Assembly: GCF_002749975.1 (NCBI RefSeq)
Contig: NZ_PEIG01000005.1
Location: forward strand, 310,001 to 374,000
Origin: Gloeocapsopsis sp. IPPAS B-1203
GTDB lineage: Bacteria > Cyanobacteriota > Cyanobacteriia > Cyanobacteriales > Chroococcidiopsidaceae
DNA: 64,000 nt
Reading direction: 5' to 3'
Numbering within the stretch: position 1 is the first letter of the stretch; each line of letters starts with the position of its first letter. The position numbers and the translations under genes were made by a program. This document shows, piece by piece, positions 43,205-52,276 of this stretch. The notes below the pieces were generated by a model that worked only from the letters and a program-made list of their open reading frames with translations, had not been told where the DNA came from and ran no database searches.

Positions 43205-44489
43205 AATTTTGAGTATCTGGTGCGGATAGGACATTGACACTAACTAGTGGCGTAACATTGAAGCCTTGGTTTCGTAATTCAGCTTGAACAGTTTGTGTGA
43301 GGCGATCGCTGATAATTTCTGCTGATTCTGTCACGCCTGCACGTCGCTGCACATACATCACAACTAGCAGTGTATTTTGTCTAGGGATATTTGGAGTCGG
43401 GAACCGGACATTTGCCTCGACAAGTTCGACTAAATCACTATCATCGACTACCTGCTGAATTGCTTGATTAGCACTTTGTTCGCGGCTACTACGTTGTAAC
43501 TCTGGAGAATCAGAAAACTGCCAAAATAGCAACCCTAAAAGTGTCACAAATGTTACAGCTAATACAGCAGGAAACAGCCCTTTTTTGCCACGCTGATACC
43601 GCGCTCCTTTAGGAGTTAAACCATAACTCCGAAATACAAGCGATGCAGATAAATTAATGCCGACAAGTTGTAGCAATAGAACAAATACACCATTAATTGC
43701 CAAATCCCAGCGTCCCATAGCACTTGCCATCCCAATCAAGCCCGCAGGTGGTGCTAACGAAGCAGCTACAAGCATTCCCACCGCCGCACCAGAAACAAGG
43801 CTACTGCGTTCGGACTGTACAAGGTTAACTGCCCCAGCTGCCCCAGCAACAAGTGGTAAAAGTACGGCAACCGCAGAAATTTTACTGGTATCACTCATCG
43901 TGCTCGTTACTACTTCCTGCTGAAGAATGAAACTCAGCGTACCAGCAACAACAATTGTGACCGCTAGTGCCACAAAGTAGCGCAACAATGTCCGTTTGAG
44001 TAGCTTGGCATCACCACGAGATGTCGCGATCGCCACATTCATCGCAGGACCCGCAAACGGTGCAATTAACATTGCTGCTACTAATAAGTAAGTGGTATTT
44101 GTATATAAACCAATCCACACAACTACACCCGCTGCAGCTGCATATCCGAGAAAAGCTTTCCAAGAACCAACACTTTGCAAACCTGCTAAGAAAATTTCAA
44201 TCGGGCTACGAGCCTTGACATCAGTTACCTGTTCGGGTGCTTCATCTGCTGGTGGTTGCATTGCAATAACCCCACGCGGAATCAGCGTCACTTGCAAGTT
44301 TGGCAGTGATTCTAAATCTCCTAAAAATCCTTCTACTTTCTGGTTAGAAACGTGAACTACGATCAGCTCAACAGGTTCGTCATTACCCATTGCTTCAACT
44401 CTTGCTGTATTCGTAGCATCATAAGCTTGAGCAATGTTTAGAACTTCCTTTCCATAACCATGTGGTACTTGAACAAGTAATTGCCGCAT
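43203..44489 (-). CDS. DUF389 family membrane protein (second, TIGR00341-like)
   Basis: The 428-residue protein is distinct from the 37908 paralogue. It starts with a soluble ferredoxin-like region, RQLLVQVPHGYGKEVLNIAQ, then a DUF389 core with VVWIGLYTNTTYLLVAAMLI, APFAGPAMNVAIATSRGD, AVLLPLVAGAAGAVNLVQSE and GMLVAASLAPPAGLIGMASA. The C-terminal domain after residue 310 is soluble (NIPRQNTLLVVMYVQRRAGV). Function is unknown. It diverges from the rimP operon with 139 bp between starts. Confidence 0.87.
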   Translation of the reverse strand: MRQLLVQVPHGYGKEVLNIAQAYDATNTARVEAMGNDEPVELIVVHVSNQKVEGFLGDLESLPNLQVTLIPRGVIAMQPPADEAPEQVTDVKARSPIEIFLAGLQSVGSWKAFLGYAAAAGVVVWIGLYTNTTYLLVAAMLIAPFAGPAMNVAIATSRGDAKLLKRTLLRYFVALAVTIVVAGTLSFILQQEVVTSTMSDTSKISAVAVLLPLVAGAAGAVNLVQSERSSLVSGAAVGMLVAASLAPPAGLIGMASAMGRWDLAINGVFVLLLQLVGINLSASLVFRSYGLTPKGARYQRGKKGLFPAVLAVTFVTLLGLLFWQFSDSPELQRSSREQSANQAIQQVVDDSDLVELVEANVRFPTPNIPRQNTLLVVMYVQRRAGVTESAEIISDRLTQTVQAELRNQGFNVTPLVSVNVLSAPDTQN

Positions 44490-44594
44490 GAATATTTCCT
44501 ACACCTTACTTTTAATGATGCGATAAACTGAAATCAGGAACGAGCATAAGATGAGTTCGTTCTGAAAACTTCTTGGAAAATATCATTTCGCAGG

Positions 44595-44620
44595 AAGTGG
44601 GTACTAACCCACTTTTTTAT
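44595..44620 (+). terminator. Intrinsic terminator/attenuator in the rimP leader
   Basis: AAGTGGGT (44595-44602) pairs perfectly with ACCCACTT (44607-44614) around ACTA, and the stem runs into TTTTAT. It lies about ten bases before the rimP ATG and in the direction of that operon. It has the form of an intrinsic terminator rather than a spacer hairpin. Confidence 0.75.
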
Positions 44621-44628
44621 TTTGGAAA

Positions 44629-45090
44629 ATGACTCATCCCCTGATTCCACAAATCATTGAAATAGCAACACCAGTAGCAGAGGAACTCGGCTTGGAATTA
44701 GTCGGAGTAGTTTTTCACACGAACCAACGCCCACCTGTGCTGCGCGTAGATATACGCAACCCACACCAAGACACTGGTTTAGATGATTGTGAAAGAATGA
44801 GTCGTGCTTTAGAAGCCCAAATCGATCAAACAGATATTGTTCCAGATGCTTACGTGTTAGAAGTATCTAGCCCAGGAATTTCGCGGCAATTGAGTACCGA
44901 CAGAGAGTTCATTTCCTTTAAAGGATTTGCGGTGATTGTTAGTAGTTCTCAACCGTATGAAGGTCAGCAGGAATGGGCAGGACAACTAATTCGTCGAGAT
45001 GAAACAGCAGTGTACTTGAACCAGAAAGGTCGCGTAGTTGCCATTCCTCGCGATCTCATTGCTAAAGTACAAATCGACGAACGGCGTTAG
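44629..45090 (+). CDS. rimP: Ribosome maturation factor RimP
   Basis: RimP helps 30S subunit assembly. The 153-residue protein starts with the N-terminal domain [20 protein letters not shown], then [20 protein letters not shown], the [19 protein letters not shown] motif and a C-terminal SH3-like domain. The length is normal. It heads the rimP-nusA-ylxR-infB gene set. A terminator-like hairpin ends ten bases before its ATG, so part of the ribosome site (GGA) lies just after the T-tract. Confidence 0.93.
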   Translation: MTHPLIPQIIEIATPVAEELGLELVGVVFHTNQRPPVLRVDIRNPHQDTGLDDCERMSRALEAQIDQTDIVPDAYVLEVSSPGISRQLSTDREFISFKGFAVIVSSSQPYEGQQEWAGQLIRRDETAVYLNQKGRVVAIPRDLIAKVQIDERR

Positions 45091-45224
45091 AACAGGGGCG
45101 AGGAGTGAGTAAAAGAGTGGCTAGTCAATAGTGACTAGTGAAAGAGTGAAATCCATCTTAAGTTTTTTTCCTGACCTCTGATCCCCGACCTCTGACCCCT
45201 ATTTTCTTTATTGAGGATTTTATT
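45091..45224. repeat. Low-complexity spacer between rimP and nusA
   Basis: The spacer consists of AAGAGTGGCTAGTCAATAGTGACTAGTGAAAGAGTG-like reiterations and CTGACCTCTGATCCCCGACC. It sits inside the conserved operon. The inverted words CTAGTCA/TGACTAG could fold into a weak hairpin. Confidence 0.55.
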
Positions 45225-46496
45225 ATGTCAATGGTGAGTTTGCCTGGACTGAAAGATTTAATTGAAAATATTAGTCACGAGCGTAATTTACCTCGTGTTG
45301 CCGTACAGTCAGCACTCCGCGAAGCGCTATTAAAAGGTTACGAGCGGTATCGTCGCGCGCAAAATCTAGATAAGCGGCATTTTGACGAAGAATTTTTTGA
45401 CAATTTTGAAGTTGAACTTGATGTAGAAGAAGAAGGCTTTCGCGTTCTTGCAACTAAAACAATTGTGGAAGAAATCAGCGATCCCGACCATCAGATTTCT
45501 TTACGCGAAGTTCAAGAAGTCGCAGAAGAAGCGCAACTTGGTAGTGAAGTTGTGTTAGATGTAACGCCTGAACAAAAAGAGTTTGGTCGGATGGCAGCGA
45601 TGCAGACTAAGCAGGTGCTGGCGCAAAAACTCCGCGACCAACAACGGCAAATGATTCAAGAAGAGTTTCAAGACTTAGAAAGTACTGTGCTGCAAGCTAG
45701 AGTTCTACGCTTTGAACGACAGTCAGTTATTATGGCAGTCAGCAGTGGTTTTGGTCAGCCCGAAGTCGAAGCAGAACTACCCAAGCGCGAACAATTGCCC
45801 AACGACAACTATCGGGCAAATGCTACGTTCAAAGTCTACTTAAAAAAAGTTTCGCAAGGTCAGCAACGCGGTCCCCAACTGATCGTCTCGCGAGCTGATG
45901 CTGGTTTGGTAGTTTATCTTTTTGCTAACGAAGTCCCAGAAATAGAGGATGAAGTTGTGCGCATTGTCGCAGTGGCACGCGAAGCAAATCCACCATCACG
46001 ATATGTTGGTCCGCGCACAAAAATTGCCGTTGATACTCTAGAACGAGATGTCGATCCCGTAGGTGCTTGTATCGGAGCGCGGGGATCGCGGATTCAAGTA
46101 GTCGTCAATGAACTCCGTGGTGAAAAAATTGATGTCATTCGCTGGTCTCCAGATCCAGCAACCTACATCGCTAATGCGCTTAGTCCTGCTCGTGTCGATG
46201 AAGTTCGCCTCATGGACCCAGAGTTACGTCAGACACATGTACTTGTTGCAGAAGACCAGTTGAGTTTAGCTATTGGGAAAGAAGGGCAAAACGTCCGCTT
46301 AGCTGCACGCTTAACAGGATGGAAAATAGACATTAAAGACCGCGCGAAGTATGATTATGCCGCAGAAGATGCTAAGTTTGCCGCAGCAGCAGCAGAGTAT
46401 CAAGCACAGCAAGCTCAGATGGAGCAAGAAGAAGATTATGAGGATGAATTAGAAGAATTTACACAGAGCATGGAAGTCAGTGATGCTCCAGCTTGA
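45225..46496 (+). CDS. nusA: Transcription termination/antitermination factor NusA
   Basis: NusA binds RNA polymerase and nascent RNA and promotes pausing and hairpin-dependent termination. The 423-residue protein has the N-terminal polymerase-binding domain ([20 protein letters not shown]), an S1 domain ([20 protein letters not shown]) and two KH domains; key segments are [20 protein letters not shown] and [20 protein letters not shown], then [20 protein letters not shown]. The acidic repeats of the E. coli protein are absent, leaving an acidic tail of about 50 residues, as in other cyanobacteria. The start is ATG 45225. Confidence 0.95.
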   Translation: MSMVSLPGLKDLIENISHERNLPRVAVQSALREALLKGYERYRRAQNLDKRHFDEEFFDNFEVELDVEEEGFRVLATKTIVEEISDPDHQISLREVQEVAEEAQLGSEVVLDVTPEQKEFGRMAAMQTKQVLAQKLRDQQRQMIQEEFQDLESTVLQARVLRFERQSVIMAVSSGFGQPEVEAELPKREQLPNDNYRANATFKVYLKKVSQGQQRGPQLIVSRADAGLVVYLFANEVPEIEDEVVRIVAVAREANPPSRYVGPRTKIAVDTLERDVDPVGACIGARGSRIQVVVNELRGEKIDVIRWSPDPATYIANALSPARVDEVRLMDPELRQTHVLVAEDQLSLAIGKEGQNVRLAARLTGWKIDIKDRAKYDYAAEDAKFAAAAAEYQAQQAQMEQEEDYEDELEEFTQSMEVSDAPA

Positions 46497-46564
46497 GCAG
46501 AAAAGAACAGGCAATTCTAGATTAAAACTATTGTCTCTATTGTTTGACCCCTGACCCCTAAGAT

Positions 46565-46870
46565 ATGAAACCTAACTACCGACGCTGTATTGGTTGTCGT
46601 AGGGCTGCCTTAAAACATGAGTTCTGGCGAATTGTCCGCGTCTATCCTTCTGGGGAGTTACAATTAGATCAGGGTATGGGGCGTTCTGCATATCTTTGTC
46701 CGCAAGCCAGCTGTTTGCAAACAGCTCAGAAGAAAAATCTGTTGCGGCGATCGCTGCGGACGTCTGTACCCGAAGCCATGTATCAAGCCTTATGGCAACG
46801 CTTATCAACAAACCAACTTGTCAGCAACCAAAAAATTGAAACCACACTACCTATTCCAAATAAAAATTAA
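46565..46870 (+). CDS. ylxR: YlxR (RNase P modulator RnpM) family protein
   Basis: This 101-residue DUF448 protein begins KPNYRRCIGCRRAALKHEFW, giving the RxCxxCR motif, followed by RIVRVYPSGELQLDQGMGRS and AYLCPQASCLQTAQKKNLLRR. The family binds RNA, and the Bacillus member modulates RNase P. Its place between nusA and infB is the conserved arrangement. A short CTGACCCCTGACCCC repeat precedes its start. Confidence 0.88.
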   Translation: MKPNYRRCIGCRRAALKHEFWRIVRVYPSGELQLDQGMGRSAYLCPQASCLQTAQKKNLLRRSLRTSVPEAMYQALWQRLSTNQLVSNQKIETTLPIPNKN

Positions 46871-47350
46871 GTGTCTTCTTCAAGTTATTTCAGCAGAAAC
46901 TGCGTCTTGGCGCTATAACTAGCTGAGAATGATTGATAATAAACTCTGTCAAACTGAGTTAATGACAAAATAATAAAGAACATGAAACTAACCTAAATAG
47001 CTCAGTACGATAAATTAAAACTTTCACACAATATTTTCGTAGGTTAATGCAACATTAAAGAAAGAAGTCACACAAATATATGGCAAGCAGTTAGTACGGA
47101 TGCGTACCCTGAAGAGAAAGGGTCCGTAAAAATTCCTTAAGGATAAAATTGCGGTAAAAGCGGAGGACAGATCTATTAACCGTCGCGATGACAGAAAAAT
47201 ACCTTTCTCACACCAGAAATCTCTTTACTTTGTTGGAGGCACGGGCAGCAAATTGAACGGCAACCAATAAAACAGGACTCGCAGGATGGAGATGCTAACA
47301 AAACTCAGGCAACCATCCGTATACAACTGGTAGGTAAAGGGGAAGAGTGG
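46871..47350 (+). other. Long infB leader with a possible structured element and mini-ORF
   Basis: 480 bp separates ylxR from infB, far more than usual for an operon. At 47095-47128 TACGG/CCGTA and ACCCT/AGGGT form a bulged stem-loop. A 22-codon frame from ATG 47188 to TGA 47256 ([20 protein letters not shown]) has no strong ribosome site. The infB site AAAGGGGAAGAG directly precedes ATG 47351. The leader is likely transcribed; a regulatory role is inference. Confidence 0.4.
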
Positions 47351-50300
47351 ATGAATAACGGCAAAGTAAGGATATACGATTTGTCAAAGGAATTGAATTT
47401 AGATAACAAAGATCTACTGGCAATCTGTGACCAGCTTAACATTGCAGTCAAAAGTCACAGCAGCACGATTAGCGAAACTGAGGCAGAACGAATTCGCGCC
47501 TTAGCAGAAAAATACGTCGCTGAGCGTTCGGCTTCGCGACGAGAATCAACAACTCAAGCACATCACCCTAATAAAACTAAACCTAGACCTAACTTGCCAC
47601 CAAAACAGCAAATTTTAGAAATTCGGAAACCAAAGACTCCTCCTCGTACCAACCAAAATTTGGCAGAGTCTCAAGTTAACTCAACTTCTTCACAACCGCA
47701 GGAAGAGTCTCCTCTTGCGCCACGTCCTTTTGCCTCACCATCGGCACCATCCAAGCCAATGACACCGCCACCTCGACCAGTACGTCCTGCGCTTTCAGAC
47801 AGTGCAAAAGAAGTGGCATCTGACAATCAAGACGAACCGAAAATAAATCAGGTAGAAGTTCACAAAAAAGAACCTCAAAAACCGCAACTGGTAGAACCAC
47901 CGGCAAGACCAACTACACCGACCACGCCACAGCTTAATTTACCTGAGCGACCAATTCTGAAACGAGATCAATCTCAGAATCGGAACCGACCAGCGACACC
48001 AGCTACAACAGAAGCACGAGCCGATGGCGGGGAAAAACCTGCACGCCGTTTTGTTCAAAAACCTGAGCAAATTGCCAAAGGCGAACCCGTTCCAGAACTA
48101 CAAAGACCTAAAGTATCGCGGTTTAACGAACCAGCAACGACTAATCGTCCAAAACTAGCAGGAGTAGGTAGTGCAGAAGTAGATGAGGCAGCGACAGATC
48201 AACCAGCGGCGCTTCTAGAACTAGAAGATCCAGAAAAGCTCCTCAAACGACCCACACCACCGCGACCACAAAAAGGTGGGAAGAAGTGGCAAGAGGAAGA
48301 GATTGACGAAGGTCAAGACTCAGGTTCTAAAGTAGGAAAAGCTGGCACAAAAGCTAAGCGCATGAAACCCATCATTGATCTCGATGATGAAGAGGATCTT
48401 GATGATGCTGATCTAGATATTGAAGCTCCAATCAAAGTTAGCCTTTCTATTGCACGTCCACCCAAACAAAAAGCTGCGCGTCCTGGACAAGCAGCAGGTG
48501 CAGCTCCAAGCGCTATCAACACGATTAGAAGCAAAAAGATGGCTCCGCCTCGCGAACAAAATCGCCGTCGCGAGCCAGAGCAGAAAGAGGAACGTCCAGA
48601 AAAGATCGTTATTACAGGTACAATGACGGTTCAGGAATTAGCTCAAGCTTTGGTTACTCCTGACACAGAAATCGTTAAGATATTGTTCCTCAAAGGTATT
48701 GCGGTGAATATCACGCAAAACTTGGACATTCCCACCCTCACAATGGTGGCAAATGAGTTGGGCGTAGAAGTAGAGACCGCTGAACCAGAAGCTGAGGCTC
48801 GTAAAGTTACTGAGATGATAGATGTGGAAGATCTGGAGCTTCTCCAGCGTCGCCCACCAGTAGTAACTATTATGGGTCACGTAGACCACGGTAAAACTAC
48901 TTTGCTTGACTCGATTCGCAAAACTAAGGTGGCGCAAGGCGAAGCTGGTGGTATTACCCAACATATTGGTGCGTACCACGTCGATGTGGAACACAATGGG
49001 CAAATGCAGCAGATTGTCTTCCTAGATACTCCTGGTCACGAAGCGTTTACAGCCATGCGGGCACGCGGAGCGCGGGTGACAGACATTGCAATTCTTGTTG
49101 TCGCTGCTGACGATGGCGTACGCCCACAAACGATTGAAGCAATCAGTCATGCTCAAGCGGCAGAAGTCCCAATTATTGTCGCTATCAACAAAATTGACAA
49201 AGAAGGCGCACAACCAGATCGCGTTAAACAAGAACTAACGCAGTATGGGTTAACCCCAGAAGAATGGGGTGGCGAAACCATCATGGTGCCTGTTAGTGCG
49301 ATCAAAGGAGAAAACTTAGATACTCTCTTAGAGATGATTCTCTTAGTCGCCGAAGTAGAAGAACTTTCTGCTAACCCAGATCGCTTTGCTAAAGGCACAG
49401 TTATTGAAGCACATCTCGATAAGGCAAAAGGACCTGTTGCGACTTTGTTAGTCCAAAACGGAACTTTAAATGTGGGATCTGTTTTAGTTGCTGGCTCGGC
49501 GTTTGGTAAAGTTCGGGCAATGGTTGACGATCGCGGACGAAGAGTAGACATCGCTTCGCCTTCTTTTGCAGTAGAAGTATTAGGATTGAGCGATGTGCCA
49601 GCCGCTGGCGATGAATTTGAAATCTTCTCACAAGAGAAAGAAGCGCGTGCGCTCGCAGAAGAACGCGCCAACAAACAACGGCAATCACGCCTAATGCAAG
49701 GACGTGCTACACTTACCAGCGTTTCAGCACAAGCCCAAGAAGGCGAGTTGAAAGAACTCAATTTGATTTTGAAAGCAGATGTTCAAGGTTCGGTAGAAGC
49801 GATCGTTGGTTCGCTCAAACAACTGCCACAAAACGAAGTGCAAATTCGCTTGTTGTTGGCTGCTCCAGGAGAAGTGACAGAAACTGATATCGACTTGGCT
49901 GCTGCGAGTAATGCTGTCATTATTGGCTTCAACACAACGCTCGCTAGTGGTGCTCGACAAGCTGCAGATGAAGCAGGTGTGGATGTCCGAGAATACAATA
50001 TCATCTACAAACTGATAGAAGATATTGAAGGCGCATTAGAAGGTCTATTAGAGCCAGAACTAGTCGAAGAATCGCTCGGTCAAGCTGAAGTGCGCGCTGT
50101 CTTCCCTGTTGGGCGTGGCGCTGTTGCTGGTTGCTACGTGCTCTCAGGTAAGCTAGTTCGTAACTGTAAATTACGGGTACGTCGCGGCAGTAAGATTGTC
50201 TATGAAGGTACGCTTGACTCCTTAAAACGGATGAAAGAAGATGTCCGCGAAGTCAACGCCGGATACGAGTGCGGTATTGGCGTCGATCGATTCAACGATT

Positions 50301-50374
50301 GGGTTGAAGGCGATATCCTTGAAGCCTTCCAAATGGTGACTAAACGCCGTACGTTAGGAGGCTCTAGAAATTAG
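47351..50374 (+). CDS. infB: Translation initiation factor IF-2
   Basis: IF-2 is the GTPase that places initiator tRNA on the 30S subunit. The 1007-residue protein starts with the IF2 N-domain ([20 protein letters not shown]), followed by a long Pro/Lys/Glu-rich linker of roughly 350 residues, longer than in E. coli, as in other cyanobacteria. A second IF2_N segment ([14 protein letters not shown]-like) precedes the GTPase: P-loop GHVDHGKTT near 508-516, switch [19 protein letters not shown] and specificity NKIDKEG. The domain II and C-terminal parts are complete. It ends the nusA operon; a hairpin follows at 50388. Confidence 0.95.
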   Translation: MNNGKVRIYDLSKELNLDNKDLLAICDQLNIAVKSHSSTISETEAERIRALAEKYVAERSASRRESTTQAHHPNKTKPRPNLPPKQQILEIRKPKTPPRTNQNLAESQVNSTSSQPQEESPLAPRPFASPSAPSKPMTPPPRPVRPALSDSAKEVASDNQDEPKINQVEVHKKEPQKPQLVEPPARPTTPTTPQLNLPERPILKRDQSQNRNRPATPATTEARADGGEKPARRFVQKPEQIAKGEPVPELQRPKVSRFNEPATTNRPKLAGVGSAEVDEAATDQPAALLELEDPEKLLKRPTPPRPQKGGKKWQEEEIDEGQDSGSKVGKAGTKAKRMKPIIDLDDEEDLDDADLDIEAPIKVSLSIARPPKQKAARPGQAAGAAPSAINTIRSKKMAPPREQNRRREPEQKEERPEKIVITGTMTVQELAQALVTPDTEIVKILFLKGIAVNITQNLDIPTLTMVANELGVEVETAEPEAEARKVTEMIDVEDLELLQRRPPVVTIMGHVDHGKTTLLDSIRKTKVAQGEAGGITQHIGAYHVDVEHNGQMQQIVFLDTPGHEAFTAMRARGARVTDIAILVVAADDGVRPQTIEAISHAQAAEVPIIVAINKIDKEGAQPDRVKQELTQYGLTPEEWGGETIMVPVSAIKGENLDTLLEMILLVAEVEELSANPDRFAKGTVIEAHLDKAKGPVATLLVQNGTLNVGSVLVAGSAFGKVRAMVDDRGRRVDIASPSFAVEVLGLSDVPAAGDEFEIFSQEKEARALAEERANKQRQSRLMQGRATLTSVSAQAQEGELKELNLILKADVQGSVEAIVGSLKQLPQNEVQIRLLLAAPGEVTETDIDLAAASNAVIIGFNTTLASGARQAADEAGVDVREYNIIYKLIEDIEGALEGLLEPELVEESLGQAEVRAVFPVGRGAVAGCYVLSGKLVRNCKLRVRRGSKIVYEGTLDSLKRMKEDVREVNAGYECGIGVDRFNDWVEGDILEAFQMVTKRRTLGGSRN

Positions 50375-50387
50375 GGGATTGGGCTAG

Positions 50388-50417
50388 GGATGCAGGTCGC
50401 ATCCTTAGTCTGTCTTT
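50388..50417 (+). terminator. Terminator after infB
   Basis: GGATGC (50388-50393) pairs with GCATCC (50399-50404) around AGGTC... and TTAGTCTGTCTTTTT follows. It lies 14 bases after the infB stop, as expected for the end of the operon. Confidence 0.6.
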
Positions 50418-50646
50418 TTATCTAAACTCATATTGTAGATTCACTTTCTAGGTTAGCTGCCGTGTCAATGGAAAATTTGAAAAAATTTTCCTAAGTGTAC
50501 TGTAGGTGCTTGTTACCAGTGATGCAGAACTTGCTGGAATAAAACCTTATTCTTAAGATCAAGATAGCACCGGATTTACAATTTTAGGTTTGCAAGTCAA
50601 GTAGCTTCTACCCATCGCAAACACTCACACAGAAAACTGAGGAAAT

Positions 50647-50850
50647 ATGGCTATTATCTCTGCGTCTCGCCATTCTCAATCGGATCAACATCAAATTTGG
50701 GATCATCTCAAACAGGCGATCGCTACAACTTCTGGATTTCGCCGCTGGCAACTTGAGAGATCGCCACATGACGCCCAGATTAATAATCTAAGTTTAGACC
50801 ACCAAGTTAAACTCTATTTACGTGAGACTTTAGAAACTTTAGCGTATTAA
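50647..50850 (+). CDS. Small conserved hypothetical protein
   Basis: The 67-residue protein (MAIISASRHSQSDQHQIWDH, then AIATTSGFRRWQLERSPHDA) has a GAGGAAAT ribosome site just upstream and ends cleanly before a bidirectional hairpin. The SGFRRWQLER segment and the helical C-terminus (LYLRETLETLAY) resemble short cyanobacterial proteins of unknown function. It has no membrane helix or signal peptide. It follows infB by 270 bp, beyond the terminator, so it is likely independent. Confidence 0.6.
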   Translation: MAIISASRHSQSDQHQIWDHLKQAIATTSGFRRWQLERSPHDAQINNLSLDHQVKLYLRETLETLAY

Positions 50851-50870
50851 AGTACAAATGTGAGACACAA

Positions 50871-50890
50871 AAGGACTCACTTGAGTCCTT
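50871..50890. terminator. Bidirectional terminator
   Basis: AAGGACTCA (50871-50879) pairs perfectly with TGAGTCCTT (50882-50890) around two bases. On the minus strand it is followed by TTTTGTG, serving the DUF1400 gene; on the plus strand it lies 20 bases after the small gene. Confidence 0.7.
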
Positions 50891-50914
50891 ACTAATGTTA
50901 GATGATGGCTAGTC

Positions 50915-51496
50915 TTAGCTGATCTGATTAAGTAAATCTCGAACACGTCCTCCACGATTGAGGATATCTTGAATGTTTCCACTTAAGCGACGTAACTGAC
51001 GATAAGCAACTTCTAGGCGATCGCCATCTACTTGTACTTCCCGTGTTGGATAGTTTTGCAACACTTCAATCAGTGAGACTTGTCCATCACGAGCAGAAAG
51101 AACTAATGCAGCACGTAATGCTTGTCTATCAGCTCGACGTGAAGGGGTGTAGATGACTTGACTAATCTCGTCAAGCAAAGCATTGCCTACAGGACTATTC
51201 AACAAACGATCTAAGAAGATAGGATTGACTGTGACAGGTTCAGTTAAATAACGACGTACTGTTGCTGGATCTTGTCCTGCCCTGGCAAGATTAGAGCGTA
51301 GCGATCTCGAAAGTTCTCCAGTTTCAGCAAAGCGAGAAAGTTCGGCGACAGAGACTGATTGTCGAAAAATTCGGTATCTCAGTACCACTCGTTCAGCAGC
51401 ATTAGCTACAGGAATCTCAAAGATACCATGACTACTAAAAAAAATACCTGTACTAGCCACTACCGCAGCAGCAAGATGTAGAAATCTCAAACGCAT
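50915..51496 (-). CDS. Secreted DUF1400 protein
   Basis: The 193-residue protein has a signal peptide (MRLRFLHLAAAVVASTGIFF...VANAAERV, cleavage after ANA). The mature part is the DUF1400 domain: LRYRIFRQSVSVAELSRFAE, SNLARAGQDPATVRRYLTEP, LLNSPVGNALLDEISQVIYT and ADRQALRAALVLSARDGQVS. In cyanobacteria this domain often precedes an alpha/beta-hydrolase domain; here it occurs alone. It should be periplasmic. Function is unknown. The bidirectional hairpin at 50871 ends it. Confidence 0.85.
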   Translation of the reverse strand: MRLRFLHLAAAVVASTGIFFSSHGIFEIPVANAAERVVLRYRIFRQSVSVAELSRFAETGELSRSLRSNLARAGQDPATVRRYLTEPVTVNPIFLDRLLNSPVGNALLDEISQVIYTPSRRADRQALRAALVLSARDGQVSLIEVLQNYPTREVQVDGDRLEVAYRQLRRLSGNIQDILNRGGRVRDLLNQIS

Positions 51497-52276
51497 TTTT
51501 CTATTGATGTTAAATCATTCTTTATTAATTCTTTTGACGAGCTGTTAAGATGTTAAGTTGCGTTATTCTAAGCGCTGAGTGCAATATCTCTCTTGAGACG
51601 TAAGCAATCGTCGTTTCAGTCAATGCTTGAATCAAGTAGGTTAACTAAATTAAGTTAAATATGATTGGTGAAAATCAACAGAAGTTAAAGATGGTAATTG
51701 GGAATTGGTTAGTGGCAACTCAACAATCAACCATTAACCAACCTTATATGTGATTGTGTCCACCAAATAGAGTTAGCGTCTTGTCTGTGCGCAATTAAAG
51801 GCTATTCCATAATTGGTAAACAAGACTTAGCTTTTAGACAGATACTCCTAAAAAATGTCTAGCTTTTTTATACCAGATGGATTGCTTGATTGTACTGATC
51901 ATCTTCCTCTAACTACTTGATTTTTCTTCTTTTACGCTTTTTTGCTCAATAAAGGCTGTTGCTGTCATACCTTGGTGCTTCTGCGTAAGTTCTTTTTTGA
52001 TAAAAAACTTAGGGAACTTGGCTACAAATGTCTTTGTCTTCCGCTATAGTTTTGCATGGGTTTTATAACTTTTCAGCTAATCGCGTATTTGGTTAAATAC
52101 TCATAAACTGATGTAGTTATCGTACGGATTGCAATAAGGCAATGCTAGTAAGCCCTCAAAGTAGCCTAAGATAAGCCACAAGCAACTATGTAAGTGTTCT
52201 TATCTTATGAATAAAGTTTTTGCGTTTGTACGCGATCGCCTTACCCTAGTTCAAGAATTCAAGAGATGCAGACAGT
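51497..52276. other. Intergenic, about 780 bp, no gene recognised
   Basis: Divergent region between the DUF1400 gene and the SLH protein gene. It has a low-complexity word block near 51690-51750 (GGTAATTGGGAATTGG; CAACTCAACAATCAACC). No conserved frame, tRNA or riboswitch is recognised. Promoters for both flanking genes should lie here. Confidence 0.4.

Noticed and set aside
49153-49761. 202-codon frame antisense to infB
   Set aside because: Antisense shadow of the IF-2 GTPase domain; Ser/Thr-rich composition reflects the reverse complement.
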